Assembly: GCA_025964635.1 (NCBI GenBank) | Contig: JAOPYP010000720.1 | Location: 1 to 11,986, forward strand | Source: Actinomycetes bacterium | GTDB taxonomy: Bacteria > Actinomycetota > Actinomycetes > Streptosporangiales > Streptosporangiaceae | Direction of reading: 5' to 3' | Length of the DNA stretch: 11,986 nucleotides | Shown here: one piece after another, positions 1 through 7,488 of the stretch | How positions within the stretch are numbered: position 1 is the stretch's first letter | Layout: every line of letters starts with the position of its first letter | The notes under the pieces: model-generated | The model's database searches: none | What the model saw: only the letters and a program-made list of their open reading frames with translations | What the model was told of the DNA's origin: nothing | Translations under genes and position numbers: made by a program

Positions 1-1066
1 CCACGGTGGTCGGCTCAGCCGAGCCGTAGCGGGGCTTGACCGGCCAGAAGACCCAGCGCCCGCAGATGACCAGCAAAGCAGGCAGCAGCGTCATCATGGC
101 CGCCAGGGCGACGACGATCCCAATCGCTAGCACGGGTCCCAGGCCCTTGGTGGAGTTCAGTTCCGCTACGAGCAGCGTGAGCAGGCCGAGGACGACGGTG
201 GTGCCACTGGCCAGGATCGCCGGGCCGGCCCGGCGCAGCGCCTCGGCCATGGCCTCGTGCCGGTCTTCGTGGCGGCGCAGTTCCTCCCGGTACCGCGCGA
301 TCAGCAGCAGCGCGTAGTCGGTGCCCGCGCCAAACACGAGGACATAGAGGATGCCCGCGCTTTGCGCGTTGACAGTCAGCCCGGCGTGCGCGGCCAGCAG
401 GTAGATGAGCGTCTCGGCGGTGGTCAGGGCGAGGCCGGCGGAGATCACCGGCAGCAGCCAGAGCACCGGGCTGCGGTAAGTGATCAGTAGCAGCACGATG
501 ACTACCGCCAGCGTGGCATAGAGCAGGGTGCTGTCGATGCCCTTGAAAGCATTGCTCGAGTCCGCCGCCGAGCCAAGGGGGCCAGCGATGTGCACAGTCA
601 GCCCGGGCGCGTTGCGCTGCGCGATGCCGCGCAGCGAGTCAGCCGCCGCGGCCGCACCGTTCCAGCCCTTCTTACCCAGGTTGACCTGCACGATCGTCTC
701 TGCCGCCTGGCCGTCCCGGGCATAGAACGGGCCTGCGACCTTGCCGGCCGAGACGCCAGCGACGCCCGTGAAGGCGGTGGCGTCTGCCGCTACCTTGGCC
801 CGGGCGGCGGGGGTCAGCCGGGACGGCGCGTCATAGACGACAACAGCGGGGAACAGGTTCGGCGACTGGAACTTCGACTGGAAGTCCAGCACCTTCGTGG
901 ATTCGGCCTTGGCGGGCAGCCACGAGTGGGCATCATTCTTCTCCGCGCCCGTCAACTTCCCAGCCAGCGGGCCCGCCAGCACCACGACCACGATCCAGAA
1001 CGCCAGGATCACCCATTTGATCTTTCGTCCGGCGGGCAAGCTGATAATCGCACGAGCCTTGCTCAT
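1..1066 (-). CDS. MMPL-family (RND-type) membrane transporter, N-terminal half, partial
   Basis: The minus strand is open from an ATG at 1066 to the window edge, giving the first 355 residues; the C-terminal half lies off the left end. The start has a good ribosome binding site (AAGGGGA, about 5 nt upstream). Reading it out gives a first membrane helix at about residues 17-36, an extracytoplasmic loop at about 40-180, then a cluster of helices at about 182-336. The MMPL hallmark GAGTDYALLLIARYREEL occupies residues 246-263, with the Asp-Tyr of the proton-relay helix and the following RxREE. MMPL proteins usually have 700 or more residues in two repeats, so about half is visible. Family members export lipids, siderophores or drugs using the proton gradient; the substrate here is unknown. 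The gene is divergent from the ABC transporter operon across a 329-bp region, so shared regulation is possible. Family assignment is firm; specific function is not. Confidence 0.93.
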   Translation of the reverse strand, partial: MSKARAIISLPAGRKIKWVILAFWIVVVVLAGPLAGKLTGAEKNDAHSWLPAKAESTKVLDFQSKFQSPNLFPAVVVYDAPSRLTPAARAKVAADATAFTGVAGVSAGKVAGPFYARDGQAAETIVQVNLGKKGWNGAAAAADSLRGIAQRNAPGLTVHIAGPLGSAADSSNAFKGIDSTLLYATLAVVIVLLLITYRSPVLWLLPVISAGLALTTAETLIYLLAAHAGLTVNAQSAGILYVLVFGAGTDYALLLIARYREELRRHEDRHEAMAEALRRAGPAILASGTTVVLGLLTLLVAELNSTKGLGPVLAIGIVVALAAMMTLLPALLVICGRWVFWPVKPRYGSAEPTTV

Positions 1067-1296
1067 CGGGTTCCCCTTAGCTTCGGTCGCCTGCGCGCTG
1101 CTGCCCGCGCGCTGTTCCAGTTAGACCGGACGGCGGTGAGAAACTCATCGGTGCTGCGCGGCGCGGCATCCGTGGGCCGGCCGACCTCTGGACCGGCTGG
1201 GCCGCGACGGCGCTGGGTGACTAGCCGCACGGGAGATGGCCGGCCGCGCAACCCGATACCGGCCTGAAACGCGGCTTAAAGATTAGGAAACAATTA

Positions 1297-1312
1297 GGCG
1301 AGGCGTCTCACC
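1297..1312. promoter_or_regulatory. Imperfect palindrome, candidate operator
   Basis: GGCGAGGCGTCTCACC matches its own reverse complement at 12 of 16 positions. It lies in the AT-rich core between the divergent MMPL and ABC permease genes. A TetR-like dimer could bind such a site, but no regulator gene is in the window, so this is a position-based guess. Confidence 0.25.
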
Positions 1313-1315
1313 ATA

Positions 1316-1334
1316 CATTAACTGGCCTTTAATG
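1316..1334. promoter_or_regulatory. Perfect inverted repeat CATTAA-N7-TTAATG, candidate operator
   Basis: The arms CATTAA (1316-1321) and TTAATG (1329-1334) are perfect reverse complements separated by 7 nt (CTGGCCT). An AT-rich 19-bp dyad is unusual in DNA this rich in G+C. It lies only 4 bp beyond the imperfect palindrome at 1297-1312, between the two putative divergent promoters. A dimeric regulator binding here could control both transcription units. Confidence 0.35.
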
Positions 1335-1395
1335 AAATTGCGACCGCTATGTAATAGTTTGCCTACCTTTATTCCGCCGTGCTTCACTCCCGTTC

Positions 1396-2616
1396 ATGGA
1401 CCGCGCGACGATATCCGCTGACCACGCCGCGCCGCCGGGCCGGGCGGATCCCCTCGGTGATCAGGCCGGGCCCGGCCGGCAGCCCGCCACGGTGCCCCGG
1501 CCGCCGGGCGGCACGGGCGGGCGGCTGCTGCGGTTCGCGCTGGCCAACATTACCCGGCGCCGCGAGCGGTTCGTTCTCTCCACCGCAGGCATCGGGCTCG
1601 CCGTAATGGCGGTAATAGTCGTGCGCACCATCTCGGTGGGATTCGCCAGTTCCGGCTCCGCCTCATTGGCGGACGTACTGCACGGCAACCCGCTGTGGGT
1701 GGTGCCGGCGGACGGGGTCCGGTACGACCCTGGTGCCGGGACGCTGATCGCCAAGGGAGTGCCGCCTCCGCTGCGGTTGCCGGCCGGGTGGCACGCGCAG
1801 CGGGCCGTCTCTGGCGTGTGGGACTCGCCGGGCGGGGAACTCGGCCTGCTCGGCACCACCGTGCCGGGCGGTCATGCGGTGCTCGGCTCGGCCGCGGCGC
1901 TTGCTCTGCGAACGCAGCCGGGGCGCACCGTCACGATCGGCGGCCACCGGCTGACCGTGTCAGTCTCCGGTACCGGGAAGCTTGTCTCGGTACCGGTGGC
2001 CGCGGCCGAACCGGTCATCGGCACGCATGGCTGGTGGACGGTCGCCCCGCCGGCTGCTGATCGCGGCCGGACCGACCTGGGCCAGCTGCTGGCCCGGGCG
2101 AGCGGGCTGCCCTGGGCCTCGGATCCGGCCCGGCACCCGGCCGCGGGCGGGCCCGGCCTGATCTATGACACGACCGGCACCAGCGCCGGCCTGACCTTCG
2201 CACAGCGGTTCTCCGCCCTGTTCTCGGGCCGGGTCACCAGTTCCGCGCTGGGCCTGGTGTCCACCGTCGGGCTCATCCTCGGGTTCGTCATCGCGGTGTC
2301 ATCCTTCCTCGCGTCGGTCCAGGAGCGGCGCCGCGAGTTCGGCATCATGTCCAGCATCGGCCTGGCCGATGAGGTGCTGTATTTCTTCCTGGTCGAGTCG
2401 GGGATCGTCTTCCTGGTCGCCTACCTGGCCGGGGCGCTGGCCGCGGGGGCCGCACTCGCCCTCGTGGTGCCGGGCCTGGCCTCGCTGGGCAGCTGGCTGC
2501 AGGCGTCCGGCATCGTCGCCGCGTACCTGCCCGCAATGGCTATCATCGGCGCGCTGGTGCCGGTGCACCGGCTGCTCCAGCAGCGGCCGGTCGCGCTGCT
2601 GGCGGAGACGTCATGA
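1396..2616 (+). CDS. FtsX-like ABC transporter permease with large extracytoplasmic domain
   Basis: A 406-residue membrane protein of the FtsX/MacB/LolC permease type. After a low-complexity Pro/Gly-rich N-terminus (1-42) comes TM1 at about 61-82, a large extracytoplasmic region at about 85-280, then three helices at about 284-308, 327-358 and 372-392. The cytoplasmic segment QERRREFGIMSSIG (309-322) is the family's coupling motif that contacts the ATPase. This 1+3 arrangement is standard for exporters or mechanotransmission ABC systems, not importers. The stop overlaps the start of the next permease (ATGA), so translation is coupled. No Shine-Dalgarno is visible before the ATG. A GTG at codon 33 (1492), just before the conserved part, would remove most of the low-complexity leader, but it too lacks a Shine-Dalgarno, so the start is uncertain. 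The substrate is unknown. Confidence 0.88.
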   Translation: MDRATISADHAAPPGRADPLGDQAGPGRQPATVPRPPGGTGGRLLRFALANITRRRERFVLSTAGIGLAVMAVIVVRTISVGFASSGSASLADVLHGNPLWVVPADGVRYDPGAGTLIAKGVPPPLRLPAGWHAQRAVSGVWDSPGGELGLLGTTVPGGHAVLGSAAALALRTQPGRTVTIGGHRLTVSVSGTGKLVSVPVAAAEPVIGTHGWWTVAPPAADRGRTDLGQLLARASGLPWASDPARHPAAGGPGLIYDTTGTSAGLTFAQRFSALFSGRVTSSALGLVSTVGLILGFVIAVSSFLASVQERRREFGIMSSIGLADEVLYFFLVESGIVFLVAYLAGALAAGAALALVVPGLASLGSWLQASGIVAAYLPAMAIIGALVPVHRLLQQRPVALLAETS

Positions 2617-3179
2617 TCACCCGCGGCCTGTCCTACGGCCTGCTGTCCGCCCGCCGCCGGGTGCGCGACCTGATCCTGCCGGTCATCACCACGGCGACCG
2701 GGGCGTTCCTGCTCGTCCAGGTCCTGTCGCTGGCCGGGAGCGTGCGGCGGCAGGCCGCGTCGCTGGGCAACGGCGCGGAGGTGTACCGGGCGGTACTGCT
2801 CATCTCGGTCGTGGTCCTGCTGGTCGGGGTGGTCGAGGTGGCGGTATGCGCGACCCGCACCATCTCCCAGCGGACCCGCGAGATCGGGGTGCTCGGGGCG
2901 GCGGGCGTCCGCCGGGCGCCGGTCGTGGCGGCCCTGCTCGTGGAGCCGGTGCTGGCCGCGCTGGCCGGGGCCGTGGCCGGGTCGGTCATCGCGGTCGTCG
3001 GGGGGGCCGCCGCGTCCGCGGCCGGCCTTAGTTCCTCGGCTCCTGACGCCGCCGGCGCAGCCGCCGGGGTCATCCTGGCCATCGCCGTCAGCCTGATCGC
3101 CTCCCTGCTCACCAGCGCGCTGCCGGCCTGGCGGGCGGCATCAGTGCCCCCCATCCGCTCCCTGTCCTCCGGAGGATGA
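2613..3179 (+). CDS. Short FtsX-like ABC transporter permease lacking the extracytoplasmic domain
   Basis: A 188-residue membrane protein starting within the stop codon of the larger permease (ATGA overlap). Predicted helices lie at about 19-41, 60-80, 104-131 and 149-172. The segment SQRTREIGVLGAAGVRR (85-101) is the FtsX/MacB coupling motif, and the tail PAWRAASVPPIRSL resembles the C-terminal signature of these permeases. Only about 18 residues separate TM1 from TM2, where FtsX-type proteins normally carry a large periplasmic or extracellular domain, so this is a minimal half. It most likely forms a heterodimer with the preceding larger permease and is energised by the ATPase encoded immediately downstream. 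The full reading frame, coupled translation and intact motifs argue against it being a decayed fragment. Confidence 0.85.
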   Translation: MITRGLSYGLLSARRRVRDLILPVITTATGAFLLVQVLSLAGSVRRQAASLGNGAEVYRAVLLISVVVLLVGVVEVAVCATRTISQRTREIGVLGAAGVRRAPVVAALLVEPVLAALAGAVAGSVIAVVGGAAASAAGLSSSAPDAAGAAAGVILAIAVSLIASLLTSALPAWRAASVPPIRSLSSGG

Positions 3180-3182
3180 CCC

Positions 3183-3935
3183 GTGACGAGTCTGACCGAG
3201 GCCGCCCAGAATGGCGCCGCCGCGTCACCGGCTGAGCCGGTAGTGCGCGCCGAGCACGTGTGGAAACTCCACAAGCTCGGCGACGAAGTCGTCAAGGCCC
3301 TGGTGGATGCGACGCTGACCGTCCAGCCCGGTGAGTTCGCCTGCCTGATGGGGCCGAGCGGCAGCGGGAAATCGACGCTGCTGAACATCATCGGCGGCCT
3401 GGACCGGCCCACCAAGGGAACGGTTTTCATCGACGGGCGGGACACCGCGGCGCTGTCCGAGAGCCAGTTCGCCGCCCTGCGGCACGACACCGTGGGCTTC
3501 ATCTTCCAGAGCTACAACCTGATCCCGTTCCTGTCCGCGGTGGAGAACGTGGAGCTGCCGCTGATGTTCGAGCCGGTGGACCGCACGGCCCTGCGGCGGC
3601 GGGCGATGGACCTGCTGGAGCTGGTCGGGATGTCGCACCGGGCCAGCCACCAGCCCGCCAAGCTGTCCGGCGGCGAGCAGCAGCGGACCGCGATCGCCCG
3701 GTCGCTGATCGGCCAGCCGCGGCTGGTCCTCGCCGACGAGCCCACCGCCAACCTCGACCAGCGCACCGGGGCCGTCGTCGTCCGGCTGCTCCGCGATCTG
3801 TGTTCCCGCATGGGCGTCACCGTGGTCGCCAGCACCCATGACCCGCTCGTGGCCGAGGAGGCCAGCCGTGTGCTGCGGATGCAGGACGGCCGGATCGTCA
3901 GCACCACGGGCCAGCCGCACCCGCCGGAGGCGTGA
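3183..3935 (+). CDS. ABC transporter ATP-binding protein (MacB/LolD type)
   Basis: A 250-residue ATPase with every motif intact: Walker A GPSGSGKST (57-65), Q-loop Gln109 in FIFQSYNLIP, signature LSGGEQQR (161-168), Walker B LVLADEP (181-187) with catalytic Glu186, and the switch His219 in STHD. The run VGFIFQSYNLIP followed by TAxENVELPL is typical of the MacB/LolD/FtsE-like subfamily that partners FtsX-type permeases. The GTG start at 3183 is supported by GGAGG at 3171-3175, 7 nt upstream; this site overlaps the end of the preceding permease gene. The first 20 residues are a low-complexity leader. It would form the cytoplasmic motor of an exporter with the two permeases just upstream. The subfamily assignment is firm, the substrate unknown. 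Confidence 0.95.
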   Translation: MTSLTEAAQNGAAASPAEPVVRAEHVWKLHKLGDEVVKALVDATLTVQPGEFACLMGPSGSGKSTLLNIIGGLDRPTKGTVFIDGRDTAALSESQFAALRHDTVGFIFQSYNLIPFLSAVENVELPLMFEPVDRTALRRRAMDLLELVGMSHRASHQPAKLSGGEQQRTAIARSLIGQPRLVLADEPTANLDQRTGAVVVRLLRDLCSRMGVTVVASTHDPLVAEEASRVLRMQDGRIVSTTGQPHPPEA

Positions 3936-5432
3936 ATGACTGCAGTGGAGGCCCAGCAAGACAAGAAGCTCGCGACCGAGCTGCTCCCTGACCGGGTACT
4001 GCCGAAGGTGCTCAACACTTTCGGGCTGACCGGTGCCTACGTGTTCATCATCTGCTGGATCAGCGGCGCTTCCATCATGGCCACGGGCGGCTGGTCGTCG
4101 ATTCCGATGTGGGTGGCGGGCATCGTGGTGTTCCTCATCCCGGCCGGGCTCGCTGTTGCCGAACTCGGGAATCTCTGGCCCGCCCAGGGCGGCGTCTACA
4201 TCTGGGCCTACCGCACGATGAACGAACCGCTGGCGTTCTTCGGCGGATTCCTCTCGTGGATCCCGGTCATCCTCAACGGAGCGACCGGGCCCTCGGTGGT
4301 CCTGTCGTTCCTTTTGCTGGCCCTGCACGTGACGGTCGGGCTCGCTGTGTCGATCATCCTGCAGCTGCTCATCCTCTGGCTGGCCGTCGTGCTCGCCCTG
4401 CGCAAACTCGCCGCGACGCAGCGGGTCATGAACATCGCGCTGGTTGTCTACCTCCTCGTTGCCGGCTCGGTCCTGCTCGTCGGGACTCTGCATGCGGTGC
4501 GGCACGGATCAGCCACTCCCATCAGCTCGCACGACCTGCTCTCACTCAACTTCGGGAAGTACGGCTGGATTTTCGGGCTGGTGCTGCTTTACCTGGTTGG
4601 CGTCGAGACGCCGTTCAACATGGGGGCGGAGTTCCTCTCGGTACGCCGCAGCGCGACCCGCATGATCCTGTGGGGCTCGATCGCGCTGTCCGGGATCTAC
4701 GTACTCGGCACGGTCGGGACGATGCTGGCGCTGCCCACGTCGAAGATCAACTCAATCACTGGCGTGACCAGCGCGCTGAAGCTGGGAATTCCCGGTATGA
4801 CGGAAGCGGCATCGATCCTGATCGCGGTAATCCTGGTCATCGCCCTGGCGACCTATCAGTCCGCCTACTCACGGCTGGTCTTCGTGTCGGGCCTGGAACG
4901 CCACCTGCCCCGGCTGTTCACCCACCTGAATCCGCGCACCCGCAACCCGGTGACTGCGATCCTGGTCCAGGGCTGTGTGGCGTCCACGATGATCGTTGTG
5001 CTGTACTCGCAGTCCAGCCTGACCGATGTCTTCCTCTACCTCAATGGCGCCCTCAGCGTGGTCTGGCTGTTCTCCGGCTTTTTCTTCTTCGTGCCGCTGA
5101 TCATCTCGCGCCACCGCTACCGCGAGCGTTACCAGACCGAGTCGTTCTGGCGGATCCCGGGCGGGCTGCCCGTCGCCTACCTGGTCGCGCTGGTCGGCTC
5201 GGTCGGCACGGCCGCCGGGATCTACTACTCATTCACCCTCCCGTTTGGGCCGAATATCAGCAAGGGCACCTGGATGACCTGGGTCGGCCTGATCTGCGCG
5301 GCGGTGCTGGCCGGGGCCGGGATTGTCTACTTCTTCGGCCGGCGCTCGGCGGGCAAGCTGAGCCAAGCGGATGCCCTCGCCCATCTGGCCGTCCTCGACG
5401 TGGACGCGTCAGCCCCCTCGGTGGAAGCCTGA
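3936..5432 (+). CDS. APC-superfamily amino acid/amine permease
   Basis: A 498-residue polytopic membrane protein. It shows the APC fold signature: a first helix with the unwound-type Gly-rich segment WISGASIMATGG (41-52), then AELGNLWPAQGGVYIWAYR (75-93), the conserved acidic-Pro/Gly-Gly stretch at the TM2-TM3 junction. About twelve hydrophobic helices can be counted up to residue 468, ending in a short polar tail. The ATG directly follows the stop of the ATPase gene with no spacer, and GGAGG at 3926-3930 inside the ATPase gene serves as its ribosome binding site, so the two are co-translated. Family members are secondary transporters of amino acids or polyamines. Because the next gene encodes an amine oxidase, uptake of a primary amine or its amino acid precursor is the best guess. 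The exact substrate cannot be read from sequence. Confidence 0.92.
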   Translation: MTAVEAQQDKKLATELLPDRVLPKVLNTFGLTGAYVFIICWISGASIMATGGWSSIPMWVAGIVVFLIPAGLAVAELGNLWPAQGGVYIWAYRTMNEPLAFFGGFLSWIPVILNGATGPSVVLSFLLLALHVTVGLAVSIILQLLILWLAVVLALRKLAATQRVMNIALVVYLLVAGSVLLVGTLHAVRHGSATPISSHDLLSLNFGKYGWIFGLVLLYLVGVETPFNMGAEFLSVRRSATRMILWGSIALSGIYVLGTVGTMLALPTSKINSITGVTSALKLGIPGMTEAASILIAVILVIALATYQSAYSRLVFVSGLERHLPRLFTHLNPRTRNPVTAILVQGCVASTMIVVLYSQSSLTDVFLYLNGALSVVWLFSGFFFFVPLIISRHRYRERYQTESFWRIPGGLPVAYLVALVGSVGTAAGIYYSFTLPFGPNISKGTWMTWVGLICAAVLAGAGIVYFFGRRSAGKLSQADALAHLAVLDVDASAPSVEA

Positions 5433-5470
5433 TGCTGCCCAGCCGTATAACCCCGACCTGGCCCCATCCG

Positions 5471-5489
5471 TCCCCCGAGGGGAGTCCCC
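5471..5489 (+). promoter_or_regulatory. Ribosome binding site of the amine oxidase flanked by two complementary C-runs
   Basis: The Shine-Dalgarno AGGGGAG (5478-5484) lies 5 nt before the GTG start and decides it. It is flanked by TCCCC (5471-5475) and TCCCC (5485-5489). The purine run can therefore pair either upstream (TCCCC-CGA-GGGGA, 5-bp stem, 3-nt loop) or downstream (GGGG-AGT-CCCC, 4-bp stem). The two hairpins are mutually exclusive and both would hide the ribosome binding site. Whether this is regulatory or just a result of high G+C is unknown. Confidence 0.4.
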
Positions 5490-7475
5490 GTGACCACGCA
5501 ACTTGCTGACACGCCCGCTGACGGGCTCGCGCCTGAGCCGGCCGCCCACCCGCTCGACCCGCTGTCGGCGCAGGAGATCCGCGAGGCGGTGGCGATCCTG
5601 AAGCGCTCGCGTGAGCTTGGCGAGACGCTGCGCTTCGTCATGATCTCCCTGCACGAGCCGCCGAAGCCACCCGGGCTGGATTTCAGCCTGGCCCCGGTCC
5701 CGGACCGGGCGGCCTTCATCGTCGCCTATGACCGCGCCGAGAAGATGCTCTACGAGGCGGTCGTGTCACTGTCCCGGGATGCGCTGCTGAGCTGGACGGG
5801 CGTGCCTGGCCGGCTGCCGTCCTACCTGGCCGAGGACATGCTCGCCATCGAGGAGATAGTCCGGGCCGACCCCGGCTGGCAGGAGGCGATGCGCAAGCGC
5901 GGCGTGACGGACTTCTCCCTGGCGATGATCGACCCGTGGCCCTCGGGCTACTACGGGCCGCAGGATCATCCCGCGACCAGCCCGCGGCTGTGCCGGCCAC
6001 TCACCTGGCTGCGCTCGGCGCCGCGTGAGCACGGCTACGCCCGGCCGATCGAAGGGCTCGTAGTAACCGTGGACATGGACGCGCGGATCGTGGTCGACGT
6101 GACGGACCATGGCGTCCTGCCGGTGCCGCCGAATCCGGGCAACTATGCGCCAGAGTTCATGTTCGACCAGGCGAACCGGCCCGCCTTCACCGGGCTGCGG
6201 GAGGACCTGAAGACAATCAGCATCACCCAGCCGGAGGGTCCCGGCTTCGACGTCGACGGATGGGCAGTGAGCTGGCAGAAATGGCACCTCCGGGTCGGCT
6301 TCAACCCGCGCGAGGGGCTGGTGCTGCATCAGGTCAGCTACGACGACCGGGGCCGGATCCGGCCGATCATGTACCGGGCCGCACTATCGGAGATGGTTGT
6401 GCCCTACGGTGACGCCAGCCCGACCCAGTGGAACAAGAACGTGTTCGACATGGGCGAGGTCGGCATGGGGCTGATGGCGAACTCGCTGACCCTCGGCTGC
6501 GACTGCCTGGGCGAGATCTTCTACTTCGACGGCGTGGTCAACGACTCCATGGGCGAGCCGGTGGTGATCGAGAACGCCATCTGCATGCATGAGGAGGACG
6601 CCGGGATCTCCTGGAAGCACACCGACTTCCGCACCGGGGAGGTGGAGGTCCGGCGGTTGCGGCGGCTGGTCATCTCCACGATCGCGACGGTCGGCAACTA
6701 CGAGTACGGCTTCTTCTGGTATCTCTACACCGACGGCACGATCGAGTACGACGTGAAGCTCACCGGGGTGCTCACCACCGGGGCGGTGGCCGAGGGGGAG
6801 AAACCGCGCTGGGGAGTGCTGGTCGCCCCCGGCCTCTACGGCCCCAACCACCAGCACTTCTTCAACGTGCGGATGGACATGTGCGTGGACGGGGAGCGGA
6901 ACAGCGTCTACGAGGTGGACTCGGTCCCAGAGCCAGATCCGGCGCTCAACCCGCACCACAATGCGTGGATCGCCCGGTCCACCCGGCTGGAGACGGAGGG
7001 AACCGCCTGCCGGGACGCCGACCAGTCCACGGCCCGGTTCTGGAAGATAGTCAACCCGTCGGTGCTCAACGAGCTGGGTGAGCCGGTGGCGTACAAGCTG
7101 ATGCCGGGAGTAACCGTGCCGTCGATGGTCCAGCCCGGCTCGGCCATCTATGACCGGGCCAGGTTCGTGCAGCACAACCTCTGGGTGACGGTTTATGACC
7201 CCGCGCAGCTGTATGCGGCGGGCCGGTACCCCTATCAGTGCCCCGAGCCGCAAGGCCTGCCGGAGTACGTGGCTGACGATGCCCCGGTCACCGATGCTGA
7301 CGTGGTGCTCTGGGCCACGGTGGGCGCGCACCACATCGTCCGGCCGGAGGACTGGCCGGTGATGCCCGTCGCGCACACCGGGTTCCAGCTCAAGCCGACC
7401 GGGTTCTTCGACGGCAATCCGGCCCTCGACATGCCGCCCTCCAGCCCGGGCGGAGCCTGCCACCATCACGGCTGA
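5490..7475 (+). CDS. Copper amine oxidase (topaquinone-dependent primary amine oxidase)
   Basis: A 661-residue protein, close to the length of Arthrobacter phenylethylamine/histamine-type oxidases. It converts primary amines to aldehydes, releasing ammonia and hydrogen peroxide. The cofactor motif TVGNYEYG (400-407) places the topaquinone precursor at Tyr404. The catalytic base is Asp320 in VFDMGE. The copper ligands are His454 and His456 (NHQHFF) and His615 (AHHIVRPEDWP). The pair Cys339 (GCDCLG) and Cys365 (ICMHEED) probably forms the family's conserved disulfide. No signal peptide is visible, so a cytoplasmic location is likely, as for Arthrobacter relatives. The protein ends in a Cys/His-rich tail (ACHHHG). 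The GTG start has a strong Shine-Dalgarno. The gene follows the APC permease by 57 nt, implying coupled amine uptake and oxidation. No aldehyde dehydrogenase or copper chaperone is in the window. All catalytic residues are present; the amine substrate is undetermined. Confidence 0.97.
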   Translation: MTTQLADTPADGLAPEPAAHPLDPLSAQEIREAVAILKRSRELGETLRFVMISLHEPPKPPGLDFSLAPVPDRAAFIVAYDRAEKMLYEAVVSLSRDALLSWTGVPGRLPSYLAEDMLAIEEIVRADPGWQEAMRKRGVTDFSLAMIDPWPSGYYGPQDHPATSPRLCRPLTWLRSAPREHGYARPIEGLVVTVDMDARIVVDVTDHGVLPVPPNPGNYAPEFMFDQANRPAFTGLREDLKTISITQPEGPGFDVDGWAVSWQKWHLRVGFNPREGLVLHQVSYDDRGRIRPIMYRAALSEMVVPYGDASPTQWNKNVFDMGEVGMGLMANSLTLGCDCLGEIFYFDGVVNDSMGEPVVIENAICMHEEDAGISWKHTDFRTGEVEVRRLRRLVISTIATVGNYEYGFFWYLYTDGTIEYDVKLTGVLTTGAVAEGEKPRWGVLVAPGLYGPNHQHFFNVRMDMCVDGERNSVYEVDSVPEPDPALNPHHNAWIARSTRLETEGTACRDADQSTARFWKIVNPSVLNELGEPVAYKLMPGVTVPSMVQPGSAIYDRARFVQHNLWVTVYDPAQLYAAGRYPYQCPEPQGLPEYVADDAPVTDADVVLWATVGAHHIVRPEDWPVMPVAHTGFQLKPTGFFDGNPALDMPPSSPGGACHHHG

Positions 7476-7488
7476 CCGGCACCGTCAG
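7472..7488. other. Small palindrome joining the stop codons of two convergent genes
   Basis: CTGAC (7472-7476) and GTCAG (7484-7488) are inverted repeats separated by 7 nt. Each arm contains the TGA stop of one convergent gene, the amine oxidase on plus and TrpB2 on minus. A second possible stem is CCGGC (7476-7480) with GCCGG (7491-7495). Neither has a T-tract, so a terminator role is weakly supported. Confidence 0.25.

Larger units (their letters stand above)
1067..1395. promoter_or_regulatory. Divergent intergenic control region, AT-rich core
   Basis: This 329-bp stretch separates the divergent MMPL and ABC permease genes and holds no convincing gene. Its left part (about 1085-1270) has the usual high G+C, while 1275-1375 is markedly AT-rich for this genome, as expected of promoter DNA. 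On the minus strand TAATCT (about 1280) could be a -10 element for the MMPL gene. On the plus strand TAATAG at 1352-1357 could be one for the ABC operon, with TTAATG at 1329-1334 (17-nt spacing) as a weak -35 match. Two inverted repeats in the core are listed separately. Promoter assignments are inferred from position and base composition only. Confidence 0.5.

Noticed and set aside
590..1267. 225-residue plus-strand open frame
   Set aside because: It runs antisense to the MMPL gene, which has a family motif and ribosome binding site, and continues into the promoter region.
3225..4505. 426-residue open frame on the minus strand
   Set aside because: It is antisense to the ABC ATPase and the start of the APC permease, both of which show full family motifs. 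Its product is His/Gln/Arg-rich with no recognisable domain, as expected of GC-rich antisense frames.
4109..5509. 466-residue open frame on the plus strand in another frame
   Set aside because: It overlaps the APC permease almost completely and encodes an Arg/Gly/Pro-rich product without helices or motifs.
6384..7469. 361-residue open frame on the minus strand
   Set aside because: It is antisense to the copper amine oxidase, whose catalytic residues are all encoded on plus. The antisense product is low-complexity and unrecognisable.
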